64,000 bases of DNA from Microbulbifer variabilis ATCC 700307 (lineage in GTDB: Bacteria; Pseudomonadota; Gammaproteobacteria; Pseudomonadales; Cellvibrionaceae). Where the stretch lies: positions 310,001 to 374,000 of the forward strand of contig NZ_AQYJ01000025.1 of the NCBI RefSeq assembly GCF_000380565.1, given 5' to 3'. Shown piece by piece: positions 9,529 to 18,374 of this stretch; within the stretch, counting starts at the first letter, position 1; each line of letters starts with the position of its first letter. A program made the position numbers and the translations under genes. Below the pieces are notes generated by a model that saw nothing but the letters and a program-made list of their open reading frames with translations, was not told the DNA's origin and made no database searches.

Positions 9529-9684
9529 CCATACTGCGCGCTATTTCTTCTTGGCCCAAGATCGAATTCGCCATAATGATCGAACGCCCAATTCCTGAGC
9601 CGCCGAAACAGATCTGGATGCGCAGGGTTAGTGCATCCAGATCCTCAATTACATTATTTACGATACAAATTTAACGGCCGACTT
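9529..9684 (-). pseudogene. Possible 3' remnant of an unidentified gene
   Basis: On the minus strand the frame ending with TAA next to the rrf2 stop reads a protein-like stretch including LDALTLRIQICFGGSGIGRS and MANSILGQEEIARSMEKF. It has no start codon and is blocked upstream by a stop near 9677. I do not recognise the family. The same interval holds an 11-bp perfect inverted repeat (9611-9621 and 9633-9643, GATCTGGATGC). The rest of the 9523-9824 gap shows nothing I can support. Confidence 0.3.
9611..9643. repeat. 11-bp perfect inverted repeat (hairpin)
   Basis: GATCTGGATGC and its exact reverse complement are separated by 11 nt, between convergent rrf2 and DMT transporter genes. It could act as a shared 3'-end structure for both transcripts, although no U-tract follows. 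Confidence 0.45.
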
Positions 9685-9824
9685 CTTCACCCCGTAGGCC
9701 ACCTTCCCGCTCTTTTCCTAACAGCAAAAGGTCCGAATTTACGGATGCTATTTTTGAGTACCTGCTTATTCAGAAGCTGCGAGCGATTTCCTGCTCCCAA
9801 ACAGAAGCCACTACAGTGCAGAGA

Positions 9825-10802
9825 CTAATTCACAGATTTAGACTCACGCTGGATACCCCGCCACCTCCTTTTGAACGCAACCGATAGAGAGCCACTCAAT
9901 GAGCGACCTGCGTCCGAAGCATAGAACCCTGCTCCCAATACTACGGCAGCACCAAGTAGCGTGAGTCCATCGGGTAGATCACCAAAGATAATAAAACCAA
10001 TCACGATGGCCCAAAACAACAAGGCATAGCTGAAGGGCTGTAAAACTGTTGCGGGCGCATAGGAAAGGGCCTTGATGAGCAAATAGTGACCCATTGCACC
10101 CAGTAGTCCATTCAACATCAATAATTGCCAACCTGTTGAGGTCGGTTCTACCCAGTAAAAGGGTGCTAATCCACCGAAGACAATCAGACCAATGAAAGCC
10201 GTATAGAAGGCCGTTGTACTGGAGCTATCGAACTGCGCGACACGGCGTGAAAGAATTTGATATGCAGCCCACAGAATTGCCCCAGCTATCGGTATCAAAG
10301 TGTGCCAACTCATTACTCCCAATCCAGGCCGAATGATAATCAGAGCACCTATAAAGCCTATAGCAACACCCACCCAACTCCTCGTATCTATCTCTTCACC
10401 CAGGTACCATCCCGCCATCAATATTGCAAACAGCGGTGCCGTTGCAGCGATTGCATGGACATCAGCTAACGGCATCATACTGAATGCAAAGATAAATACT
10501 GTCACCTCGATCAAAAGCACAAGAGATCGAAGTATTTGGGTACCGAGAATCTTACTTCGAACTTGTTTGAGCTTGCCTGTTAATCCAGCCGTGACGATCA
10601 CGATGAAAAAAAACATCGCAAAGCGGACTGCCATAATTTGAACAATGGGATAGGTTTGGACGAGTAGCTTACCGGTTGCATCCATACCGGCTAAACAAAG
10701 CATCGCCGTAATGCTCAAAAGTATTCCGCGACCACTTTTTACATTCAATTTTTTAGTTCCTGAAGATAGAGCCCGGCCAACCCTGGGTCCTGGTAAAACC
10801 AT
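9825..10802 (-). CDS. DMT superfamily (EamA) transporter
   Basis: A 325-residue membrane protein with about ten hydrophobic helices arranged as two EamA repeats (roughly residues 25-155 and 165-300). Typical features are LCLAGMDATGKLL at TM1, LADVHAIAATAPLFAILMAG before the middle, and PFSYALLFWAIVIGFIIFGD in the second half. Such proteins export metabolites or amino-acid derivatives across the inner membrane; substrate is unknown. The basic C-terminal tail is cytoplasmic. Transcribed toward the rrf2 gene with no obvious operon partner. Confidence 0.85.
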   Translation of the reverse strand: MVLPGPRVGRALSSGTKKLNVKSGRGILLSITAMLCLAGMDATGKLLVQTYPIVQIMAVRFAMFFFIVIVTAGLTGKLKQVRSKILGTQILRSLVLLIEVTVFIFAFSMMPLADVHAIAATAPLFAILMAGWYLGEEIDTRSWVGVAIGFIGALIIIRPGLGVMSWHTLIPIAGAILWAAYQILSRRVAQFDSSSTTAFYTAFIGLIVFGGLAPFYWVEPTSTGWQLLMLNGLLGAMGHYLLIKALSYAPATVLQPFSYALLFWAIVIGFIIFGDLPDGLTLLGAAVVLGAGFYASDAGRSLSGSLSVAFKRRWRGIQRESKSVN

Positions 10803-10921
10803 TATGATCAGGTAAGGAACACCTTATGCAATCTGGCTTCCCAACCTGCATTCAGGGGGTGAAAGAAGAATAAATACAATAGAGATTTAACCAACTTCGC
10901 TGAGAATAACGCTCAACGTTA

Positions 10922-11125
10922 TTAAGAAGCCTCTTCCACTGGCCACTTGACGAATGCAAGCACCCACACCAAGACTATATTGACAACAGGAACTATAAGT
11001 AACAAGCCCCACCATCTGGAAAAGCCAGCCTTCTTAGCTACAGAGCCAAAGATTAGCAGCGGGCCGAGAAGGATTACAAAAATGATGATGAGTTGCCAAA
11101 GACTAATTCCGCCAACGCCCATCAT
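10922..11125 (-). CDS. Small two-helix membrane protein
   Basis: A 67-residue protein with two hydrophobic helices (about 8-30 and 38-58) joined by KKAGFSRWWGLLLIVPVVN. The turn motif AGxSxWWxLL resembles the upstream gene's AGLNPIYSLTLFIPVLG, so the pair may be paralogous. Its ATG overlaps the stop of the upstream gene (ATGA), a sign of translational coupling. Function unknown. Confidence 0.65.
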   Translation of the reverse strand: MMGVGGISLWQLIIIFVILLGPLLIFGSVAKKAGFSRWWGLLLIVPVVNIVLVWVLAFVKWPVEEAS

Positions 11126-11319
11126 TGTACCTCCTCAGTTTTGGTGCTGACACTCCACCTAGATGCAGCCAAAACAGCACCAGCTACCAGAAACCCTAAA
11201 ACTGGTATGAACAACGTAAGACTATAAATTGGATTCAGTCCAGCACGCTTAAATATTCGCCACACTGGGTATAAGAGAAACAAGGCCACAACTAACGCTT
11301 CCACCACAAAGCTACCCAT
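11122..11319 (-). CDS. Small two-helix membrane protein, coupled partner
   Basis: A 65-residue protein with two hydrophobic helices (about 5-20 and 32-52) around FKRAGLNPIYSLTLFIPVLG. It is first in a two-gene unit with the 67-residue protein; the stop and start overlap by 4 nt. An AGGAGAG-type ribosome site lies just before the ATG. Both may form a hetero-oligomeric inner-membrane complex; function unknown. Confidence 0.65.
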   Translation of the reverse strand: MGSFVVEALVVALFLLYPVWRIFKRAGLNPIYSLTLFIPVLGFLVAGAVLAASRWSVSTKTEEVQ

Positions 11320-11401
11320 GAACTCTCCTTTTGATGAAGCCCAATCCCAAGATCAGTAGAGCACTAAACTAATGGCATTATGAGTCAACAGTACTCTCTG
11401 G

Positions 11402-12064
11402 TTAGGCGGGCAAGTCTATGCGCGGTATCGCCCAACGCACAACCCCCGCAACCCAAATAAATCCAATAAGACCTCCAAGATAAACATTCATAGTTCCACC
11501 TGGGGCTATAAAGCCACTGTATCCGAATACAGTGATAGTTTCGATTGCCTGCTCAAGAAAGAAAATAACACTGAGCGACTTTAGCCAGCGTGGGACCTCA
11601 ACAGATGTGCCAGGCCCTATAGCTAAAAACGCTACCGCCATCGCTGTTGTTGACCCATTCACCAGAGGCCCCCAATAAGAAGATATGCCGAAGATTGTGC
11701 GAGCAACTGCTGGCTCCAGCCCTTCTGGATGAAGTGCTAACCCCGCCCATAGCCAAGCTTGAACCTGGGCTGTGATGGCAAATCCAAGCACGCCTGCAAG
11801 AAAAATATACCGACTCGGTTTCGGTAACAATGTAGAAATCTGCCCACCAAAGATGGCGAGGCCAAGTGAGAAAAAAGCCGCTGTCCAAGCATAAAACCGG
11901 GCGCTCAGTTCGTTAATTGAAAACCAATGAACAATCTGCTCGCCACTTGAATCGATAGTTGGATACGAACTGCCTAGTGCGACAAAACCGGCCACATAAA
12001 ATGCAGCAGTCATCAGAATATTTATTAATAAAATTCGTGATGGTTTTATGCTCATACGAGGCAA
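11402..12064 (-). CDS. Six-helix hypothetical membrane protein
   Basis: A 220-residue protein with roughly six transmembrane segments (residues 12-32, 55-75, 85-105, 125-150, 160-180 and 190-210). No motif allows a family call with confidence. The periplasmic-looking loop after TM1 (SYPTIDSSGEQIVHWFSIN) and the AVARTIFGISSYWGPLVNGS segment are the least hydrophobic parts. It may be related to DUF4386-type membrane proteins, but this is a weak impression. Confidence 0.6.
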   Translation of the reverse strand: MPRMSIKPSRILLINILMTAAFYVAGFVALGSSYPTIDSSGEQIVHWFSINELSARFYAWTAAFFSLGLAIFGGQISTLLPKPSRYIFLAGVLGFAITAQVQAWLWAGLALHPEGLEPAVARTIFGISSYWGPLVNGSTTAMAVAFLAIGPGTSVEVPRWLKSLSVIFFLEQAIETITVFGYSGFIAPGGTMNVYLGGLIGFIWVAGVVRWAIPRIDLPA

Positions 12065-12230
12065 ACCTTTATGAAGCTTTCAGCACCACTTAATGTAGAC
12101 CTAGGTGGTTGGTATTTCACATCTCTATCTGAACTTGCCAGGGTATCCCGATATTAGAAATACTAAGCAAACAGCTGTAGCTAAGCACAAGAAACTCTCC
12201 CTCGGGGAAGGACAACTACAGCTTAAAATA

Positions 12231-12602
12231 TCAAGATTCTCCGGGAAGATGAATCTCTTTCAAGCTTAAGCCACAAGGTTCGCAGGTAGCGACATAGCTA
12301 AACTTAAAGTTAACAAACTTTCCAAAGAATACGTATACTTTATGCCCAATACGGTAATACCAGTACCCAACTACTAATAGGCTTGGCAGCCCAATAAAGA
12401 CTATTTGAGTCATACCTTCAAAAGCAAATACTTCCTCTAAGAAATATTCAGGATATAGGGTTATAATGCATAAGTATGTCATGAAGCCTATAGGGGCCAT
12501 TAAAGCGACAGACAAAAAAATAAAACCGATTGGATCTTCACCTGCAACCCAAAGCTTGATCTTAGACTTTCCTCTTTTTCCACATCTATCACAAATATAC
12601 AT
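12231..12602 (-). CDS. Hypothetical membrane protein flanked by zinc-ribbon CxxC knuckles
   Basis: A 123-residue protein starting MYICDRCGKRGKSK and ending near CEPCGLSLKEIHLP. The two CxxCG knuckles bracket two hydrophobic segments (about 24-48 and 62-80), so both ends could meet on the cytoplasmic side to coordinate one zinc. No recognised family. It is AT-rich like its neighbours to the right. Confidence 0.55.
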   Translation of the reverse strand: MYICDRCGKRGKSKIKLWVAGEDPIGFIFLSVALMAPIGFMTYLCIITLYPEYFLEEVFAFEGMTQIVFIGLPSLLVVGYWYYRIGHKVYVFFGKFVNFKFSYVATCEPCGLSLKEIHLPGES

Positions 12603-13058
12603 TCTCAGTAGTTACCTATAATATAGCCTAATAGAAGATGCACCCTAAACTGGGGTTGTCACCTTCCAAATTTTTACGCACCCAAAGATTACATCTTTCA
12701 CCATTTTAAAGGGTCCATGATATCTTCTAGAAATGCTTATCTTTGGCCATTCTGCCGTCGAGCAAGCCAAAGTCTACGAAAACAAGAAAAATGTGCGACT
12801 CCTCATCTCACTTTAATACTTCAATGCCTCAATGCTTGGATGAAATGTAGCCATGAAGAGGAGCCCCTAAGCGGAGACACTAGTCGAATTACCAGGAGAC
12901 TTAACTCTAATGATTATATTGTAACTGCTCAGTAGTCAGGTACTTGATCATGAAGTAAATATTAAGCGTTTTCTCTTAAGTTAAGCTCAGCAGTCATGGC
13001 AAGCTAAATTAATAAAGTCCGGTGAAGACTGCTAGCTAGGACATACTACAACCCTTTA
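12603..13058. other. Intergenic, nothing recognised
   Basis: A 456-nt AT-rich interval between two minus-strand genes. A 72-codon plus-strand frame exists at 12717-12935, but it has poor composition for a protein and I do not support it. No RNA gene or repeat recognised. Confidence 0.5.
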
Positions 13059-13517
13059 TCAGCATGTCGCATGGGCCTGCAAATCCTCATTATATTTTTC
13101 AATTCGTCTGGATGCAGCAGCTATCCCATTTTCGTACCTATTGATATCCCCCTTCTGCTCACCCCACTCTTTCAAATTAGCTATACGCTGCTCCTCGCGA
13201 TCAATCAGCGCTGTAATTGCTGCTACCTTTGCAGTTTTCAACTGTTCTTCGATACTTTTATTTATAATTTCTATTTGTTTAGACTGTTGATCAAGAGCAG
13301 TTAAAGTATACTTTTCAAACTGATCATTTTGCTTCTGTTGCAACACCATAGAATAAATTGCTAAGGCCAGAGCAAAGCTGGAAAACAGAGATGAGATGGC
13401 ACCAAAACTTTCTCCAAAGTTACTCGCCTGATCCAGGCTCTCAAAACCATAAAATGCAATAATTCCTGAAATAACCCACAATACGATCGATATGAATATC
13501 AAAATTCCCAGCCTCAT
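13059..13517 (-). CDS. Membrane-anchored coiled-coil hypothetical protein
   Basis: A 152-residue protein with two hydrophobic segments (about 5-24 and 36-60). They are followed by a long polar coiled-coil region rich in Q, E and K (QQKQNDQFEKYTLTALDQQS, KQIEIINKSIEEQLKTAK). Proteins of this layout are common next to accessory and phage-defence genes but have no defined activity. Minus strand, apparently monocistronic. Confidence 0.6.
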   Translation of the reverse strand: MRLGILIFISIVLWVISGIIAFYGFESLDQASNFGESFGAISSLFSSFALALAIYSMVLQQKQNDQFEKYTLTALDQQSKQIEIINKSIEEQLKTAKVAAITALIDREEQRIANLKEWGEQKGDINRYENGIAAASRRIEKYNEDLQAHATC

Positions 13518-13735
13518 ACTCCCTCCCTAGATTAATGCTAAAGCTAAAAGCAATACTATGCATTCAATGCATTGGATTATTAAGCCAACCGCTTATCCTT
13601 CTATGCGTTTAATTAATGTATAAACTCCACTCAGGCTTAAACCATTCATGACGAAAACGATATTCATAAAACTTCAAATAGAGAAGCTTTTCCTCTACAG
13701 CATCATATTACACCATTTATACTAACAATACGTTA

Positions 13736-14206
13736 CTAGCGTGTCACTGCCGCAGTCACCAACCATCCATAGCCGAATACAGCCAAACTATAAATAACTA
13801 AAAGTACTGGAATCACAACTGCAGACAACTTACTGAACCGTTCCATTTCTATAAATGCATTTTTTGGGGAGCTGGGCATTACACGCACCGCCACGCTTCC
13901 CCCCTCTTTATATCGACTCAGTAGATCATGCTCGATATTGTTATTTTTAAACAATTGGGGGGACCTGAGTAATGGAGTATCTGAACTATACTTGACGCCC
14001 ATGTACTCATACTCAAACTCGATTTGTGCCTCGTATACCCTTTGCCCCTCCGCATTCGTAAAATTTTTTAATTTTGAGGTTTTTATTTTTGCATCAACTA
14101 CAGGGAGAGAATTCCATTTTTTCTTTACTCTTTGATAAACAAAGGTTTGACTAAACCCCAAACTTACGATTATCACAAGTCCAATATACTTCAAAATTCC
14201 AAACAT
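13736..14206 (-). CDS. DUF3592-like membrane protein
   Basis: A 156-residue protein with a transmembrane helix at each end (about 5-22 and 130-150). Between them is an extracytoplasmic beta-rich domain: WNSLPVVDAKIKTSKLKNF, IEFEYEYMGVKYSSDTPLLR and GGSVAVRVMPSSPKNAFIE. This architecture and the W-x-V-x-A-x-I / Y-x-Y-x-V-x-G patterns fit DUF3592. Function unknown. Confidence 0.65.
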   Translation of the reverse strand: MFGILKYIGLVIIVSLGFSQTFVYQRVKKKWNSLPVVDAKIKTSKLKNFTNAEGQRVYEAQIEFEYEYMGVKYSSDTPLLRSPQLFKNNNIEHDLLSRYKEGGSVAVRVMPSSPKNAFIEMERFSKLSAVVIPVLLVIYSLAVFGYGWLVTAAVTR

Positions 14207-14354
14207 CGTATTTTCTCACTAGATAACTTAATCCCCGTTAAAGAGGCTATCGATACTACCCATTTATCATGCAAACTGAGAGCACAGAAATCAAACAAAG
14301 CGTAAGGTGTTCTGCCCGGAGCTGCACTATCTATCTTTATTATGTCAATTTACT

Positions 14355-14699
14355 TTATGGAGCCGCCCTATAAATACCAGGCCCATTGATTAATACGCCA
14401 TTAGATAACATGTATACAAAAACCACCACAGATAAAACTACTACAGCCCAATGAAATATGACAGCTAAACTTATATATTTTGAAAAATAGCTCATACTAT
14501 TTTCTGAGCCCGCCACTGCAGCAGCAAATGGCAAGAGTACAATTACTGCAAGCCCTGCCAGGAAAAAATAAGAGAGGTATTCCTCATAGTAGTAGGAAAA
14601 CCATGACTCATAAAATGCCGAAAACGTAAGAAAATATGCAGCAACCGCAAAAAAGAACGAGACAAAGTATATTAATAATTTCTTCAATTTAGACACCAA
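14355..14699 (-). CDS. Hypothetical integral membrane protein
   Basis: A 114-residue protein with three hydrophobic helices (about 8-30, 38-62 and 78-100) and aromatic-rich loops (YESWFSYYYEEYLSYFF). No family recognised. It belongs to the run of small minus-strand membrane proteins between 10.9 and 15.1 kb, all AT-rich compared with the flanking housekeeping genes. Confidence 0.5.
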   Translation of the reverse strand: MVSKLKKLLIYFVSFFFAVAAYFLTFSAFYESWFSYYYEEYLSYFFLAGLAVIVLLPFAAAVAGSENSMSYFSKYISLAVIFHWAVVVLSVVVFVYMLSNGVLINGPGIYRAAP

Positions 14700-14847
14700 A
14701 ACTTTTAACGTATGCGCAAAGCTTCAAAGGAAAGTCAATCAGCTTATTTAAGTGTGCTAACGACTTGACGTAGCATCAAGTTTCTTACTTTCTTGTTTAG
14801 AGCATTTTGTTGCTACTTAAGGATAAGCCCTGTTAACAAGTTCACAT

Positions 14848-15119
14848 TCAGGCCAATATGACGGACGCTCCGATAGCGATCAAAAACGCGATCCAGTACC
14901 AAGCTCCAGCCCCCTCAAGATGATCAAGCAGCTTGAATACACCTAACGCGGTGACAAATGAAATTACGGTGCCAATGAGTACATTCAAATGGAAACCACC
15001 AAAAATAAAGTTCAACGAAAGTACACCGGCACCCCAAAAATTGCCGAATAAAGCTAATTTGATGAACGTGCGAAGTATGTCAGCACAGCGATAAGCAGGA
15101 CTACTTTTAAAATCACTTA
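14848..15119 (-). pseudogene. Start-less small membrane protein, probable remnant
   Basis: The minus-strand frame ending at TGA 14850-14848 reads an 89-residue protein with three hydrophobic helices, including GAGVLSLNFIFGGFHLNVLI and a C-terminal WYWIAFLIAIGASVILA. It has coding character throughout. No ATG, GTG or TTG lies between the upstream in-frame stop and the conserved part, so the start is lost or shifted out of frame. Family unknown. Confidence 0.45.
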
Positions 15120-15160
15120 CTAATTCTCACTGAATACTGCCAGTAGAGTCAGTAAATTTT

Positions 15161-15245
15161 GATTGCATTTTGCGCAAAAATGGGATCAATAAGTTCCGCG
15201 CAAATGCAGTATGCATAAAAAATAAATTTTAAGGCGGGTTAGCAC
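15161..15245. repeat. Bulged hairpin resembling an attC-like element
   Basis: TGCATTTTGCGC (15164-15175) and GCGCAAATGCA (15198-15208) pair over 11 bp with a single extrahelical T, the kind of bulged stem seen in integron attC sites. The blocks GCAAAAATGG, GCGCA and GCATAAAAA also appear in the same order in the hairpin at 35314-35383. No good R boxes are visible here. Confidence 0.35.
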
Positions 15246-15298
15246 CTACAAAGTAATCTTTGCAAAAAGCTAGAAATAAAAGAATTAAACTCTCCAAA

Positions 15299-15322
15299 CA
15301 ACGGGCAGATTACTACCCGTTG
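15299..15322 (-). terminator. Hairpin downstream of the DUF2489 gene
   Basis: CAACGGG ... CCCGTTG makes a 7-bp stem about 50 nt past the DUF2489 stop, followed on the minus strand by TTTGG. Plausible terminator for the rmuC-AEC-DUF2489 run. Confidence 0.45.
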
Positions 15323-15369
15323 ACTAACAAATAAAGAGCTATCCCAGCCAATCATCTGGCTACCCAACT

Positions 15370-15834
15370 TCAAAAAGTACGGCCAAGGATACGTTTAGCG
15401 GCATCTATCGCAAAGTCTTTATAATCTGCCTCTATTTGTGCCATTTCTAACTCATATTGAAATTGCTCTTTACGCGGCAATGCCTTCCAGTCTTTTAGAA
15501 TTGGGATATGACTGGTTTTCTCTGCGATAGTATAAAAAGCAACAAACTCTTCACGTACTTTGTCTTCCACCTGAAGCGCATCCAATAGAACGCGAATACG
15601 AATCGAAGCTTCGGTAAGCCCTACTCCATCATCCAACAGGGTGCGGGCAATAATCTGGATGCTGTCGTTTACTCTTTCGCGCTGATCTTCGGCAGCTTGC
15701 TCTAATTCCGCCAGTTGTTCGGCCTGTTTCTTTTGCGCTACTGATAGTTTGCGCAGATAGTAGCCAGCCACAATAGCGAGAGCAAAAATGATTACTGCTG
15801 CAAGAATAAGCAACCAGGTTGGGAAAACGGTCAT
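15370..15834 (-). CDS. DUF2489 family membrane-anchored protein
   Basis: A 154-residue protein with an N-terminal transmembrane helix (TWLLILAAVIIFALAIVAGY), a short coiled coil (about 30-55) and the soluble DUF2489 domain (VNDSIQIIARTLLDDGVGLT, EASIRIRVLLDAL, HIPILKDWKALPRKEQF). Function unknown, but the family is widespread in gammaproteobacteria. Its start overlaps the stop of the AEC transporter by 1 nt, indicating an operon. Confidence 0.82.
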   Translation of the reverse strand: MTVFPTWLLILAAVIIFALAIVAGYYLRKLSVAQKKQAEQLAELEQAAEDQRERVNDSIQIIARTLLDDGVGLTEASIRIRVLLDALQVEDKVREEFVAFYTIAEKTSHIPILKDWKALPRKEQFQYELEMAQIEADYKDFAIDAAKRILGRTF

Positions 15835-16763
15835 TAAAAGTACACCTTAAGCAATGCCAGCCCGATACTGGCAGTAACAACAGAAAGCAATGTGCTGAGC
15901 CCCACAATATTGGCCGTAAGCTGGCTGTTCCCACCCATAGCATGGGCCATTACAAAGGCCGAGATCGCACAGGGAGCACCCGTCATCAGGATCAGGTATC
16001 CCAAGTATTCAGGGCTCATGCCCAATGCCAAACCAATCAGCAGGCAGACAATCGGAGCAACAACCAGTTTAAGTAATGAGGCCGCCAGCGCCGTGGGGGA
16101 ACTGCGCATCAGTGTTCGCATTTTCATGCTGGCACCAATACAGATAAGTCCCAGTGGCAGGCCCACAGATGCAAGATACTGAATGGTATCGTGCAGTACT
16201 TCCGGCAGCCTTACAGCCAATAAACGGCACACAATGGCTGCAATGACACCGAGGATTAGAGGGTTCTTGACCAGCTCCCACAGCATCATCCGCCAGCCAA
16301 ATTTTCTGTCCTTATTGTAAAGCACGAAAAGAGCGACGGCGATAACATTAAACTGAATCGTGAGTGCCGCGACCAACCCTGCGGAATTGGAAACACCCTC
16401 GCTTCCGTAGGCTTTTTCGATCCAGGCAAGGCCGACAATCGCCACATTTCCACGAAAAGCCCCCTGGATAAAAGCGCTGCGATCCATTGGCGATACCGGC
16501 CGCGCCAGCAACCATGCCAAAGGGAGCATCACAAAAGTGCCGAGAACCCCTGCTACAAGCAGGTCTATTTCTTGCGCGGGGTTGGCATCCGAGGAATAGA
16601 TATTAATAAAAAGCAGTGCTGGTAATGCCACGTGGAAAACAAGCCTGGAGGCATCATCAATAAAGCTGTCTCGTACTATCCCTTTATACTTGAGCAGGTA
16701 TCCGCCAATAATCATCAGGAAAATCGGCCCTGTGACTGATAGCGCGAATACAAGATTTTCCAT
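15834..16763 (-). CDS. AEC family (auxin efflux carrier-like) transporter
   Basis: A 309-residue membrane protein with ten predicted helices in two inverted five-helix halves. Family hallmarks are the N-terminal GPIFLMIIGGYLLKYKGI, ASRLVFHVALPALLFINIYS in TM2, GAFRGNVAIVGLAWI and the C-terminal GAPCAISAFVMAHAMGGN. Bacterial members export organic anions such as malate or malonate; substrate here is unknown. It lies 6 nt after rmuC and overlaps DUF2489. Confidence 0.85.
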   Translation of the reverse strand: MENLVFALSVTGPIFLMIIGGYLLKYKGIVRDSFIDDASRLVFHVALPALLFINIYSSDANPAQEIDLLVAGVLGTFVMLPLAWLLARPVSPMDRSAFIQGAFRGNVAIVGLAWIEKAYGSEGVSNSAGLVAALTIQFNVIAVALFVLYNKDRKFGWRMMLWELVKNPLILGVIAAIVCRLLAVRLPEVLHDTIQYLASVGLPLGLICIGASMKMRTLMRSSPTALAASLLKLVVAPIVCLLIGLALGMSPEYLGYLILMTGAPCAISAFVMAHAMGGNSQLTANIVGLSTLLSVVTASIGLALLKVYF

Positions 16764-16769
16764 AAAAAA

Positions 16770-18146
16770 TTATTCTTCCGTGGCGGCTTCCTCAGCCTGT
16801 GGCAGTCCCTTTACCTCAGGCTGATCCGCTCGTTCCCTTAAATCCGCAGAGATCTGCTTACGGGTTTTAGCACCCAGCTTACGCAGACTATCAATCCGCT
16901 TCACCGCGTTGCCACGGCCTGTCGCCAGTCGTTTGTAGGTCTGCTGGTAAGCGTCATCTGCCTGACGCAGGCGATCACCAAGAACATCCAGTGACTCCAG
17001 CACCATAGCAAACTGATCGTGCAGCTTGCCGGCCTCGTCGGCGATTTTTTCCGCGTTCTTGTTTTGTTTCTCGTAGCGCCAGATATTCTCGACTGTGCGC
17101 AGAGTCGCCATCAGGCTGGTAGGGCTTACCAGGACAATTTGCTTCTCATAAGCAAAACGGAACAAATCCGGGTCCGCCTGCATAGCCAACATATACGCAG
17201 CCTCAATGGGCACGAAAATAAAGACGAAATCCAGGGTGCGCACACCCTCCAGCTGTTCGTAGGCCTTCTTGTTAAGGCCGGTGATATGGGCGCGCAGGGA
17301 ATTCACATGCTGTTTCAGGGCTTGGGTGCGCTCCTCATCGGTTTCCGCCGAGCTATAGCGCTCGTAGTCCACCAGGGAGACCTTGGAATCGATAATCAGG
17401 TCTTTGTTTTCCGGCAGGCGCACAATCACATCTGGCTGGCGCCTGCGGCCATCGCTCGTCAGGGTTACCTGGGTTTCGTACTCGCGCCCCTTCTGCAGGC
17501 CGGATTCCTCCAGCAAACGCTCCAGCACCACTTCACCCCAGTTACCCTGAATCTTGCGGTCACCTTTTAGGGCCGAAGTCAGGTTCAGGGCCTCATCACT
17601 GATGCGCTGGGTTTGCTCGCGCAACGCTTTAATCTGCCCCAGCAGGCTGTTGCGCTCAGCATTTTCGCGATCGTAGACATGCTCTACTCGCTTGCGGAAA
17701 TCCCCCAACTGGCGCTCAAGCGGATCGAGACTTTTGCGCAGGCTGTCTTCACTGCGGCGCACGAAGCTCTGCTGCTTCTCTTCAAAAATCCGGTTGGCCA
17801 GATTCTCGAACTGCTCACCCATGGCAATACGCATTTGCTCCATCAGCTTGCGCTGCTCCGCCAGGGCCGCCTCCCCTTTTTCTACCAGCACCTGACTACG
17901 CGTGAGCTGCTGCAACTTGTCCGCCAGCTCGGTACGCAGGGATTCCACCTCAACCCCAAGCTGGGATTCCCGCTCGCGGCTGCTATCGATCCGCGCCTGA
18001 GCCACCTGTAAAGCGGCTTGGCTCTGCAATAAAGCGCGGCGGCTACTGGCTCGCGCCAACCAAAACACCAAGCCCAACAGAAACAAGATGGCAACAGCCG
18101 CCATCACCGCATGATCGGCATTCAATTGCAGCGGGAACGCTGGCAT
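16770..18146 (-). CDS. rmuC: DNA recombination protein RmuC homolog
   Basis: About 458 residues from ATG 18146 (MPAFPLQLNADHAVMAAVAI), which has GGGAG nine nt upstream and gives the normal N-terminal membrane anchor. The frame extends 22 codons further upstream, but that part is not family-like. A long coiled coil spans residues 35-180. It is followed by the RmuC nuclease-like domain: GNWGEVVLERLLEESGL, PDVIVRLPENKDLIIDSKVSL, FVFIFVPIEAAY and VLVSPTSLMATLRTVENIWR. RmuC limits inversion and rearrangement at short repeats. First gene of a three-gene run. Confidence 0.9.
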   Translation of the reverse strand: MPAFPLQLNADHAVMAAVAILFLLGLVFWLARASSRRALLQSQAALQVAQARIDSSRERESQLGVEVESLRTELADKLQQLTRSQVLVEKGEAALAEQRKLMEQMRIAMGEQFENLANRIFEEKQQSFVRRSEDSLRKSLDPLERQLGDFRKRVEHVYDRENAERNSLLGQIKALREQTQRISDEALNLTSALKGDRKIQGNWGEVVLERLLEESGLQKGREYETQVTLTSDGRRRQPDVIVRLPENKDLIIDSKVSLVDYERYSSAETDEERTQALKQHVNSLRAHITGLNKKAYEQLEGVRTLDFVFIFVPIEAAYMLAMQADPDLFRFAYEKQIVLVSPTSLMATLRTVENIWRYEKQNKNAEKIADEAGKLHDQFAMVLESLDVLGDRLRQADDAYQQTYKRLATGRGNAVKRIDSLRKLGAKTRKQISADLRERADQPEVKGLPQAEEAATEE

Positions 18147-18374
18147 AGAGTGGTACTCCCAGACCCGGAAAGAGATGGATAAATCAGGATTTTGCCAGGG
18201 GCCTATCCCCAATGGCTTGCCTAGATAGAGGCGAAACCACCATTCTACCAGTTTGACTATGGAAAGTGCGTCCGCCAGAGGATGCTATTGCTCCCTGATA
18301 CCTGCAATGGGAATTTTCGTGGAGTTTTGAGGTATTCTTGGAGGATTGGTTTCGATGTTGGTACTCCAGAACGC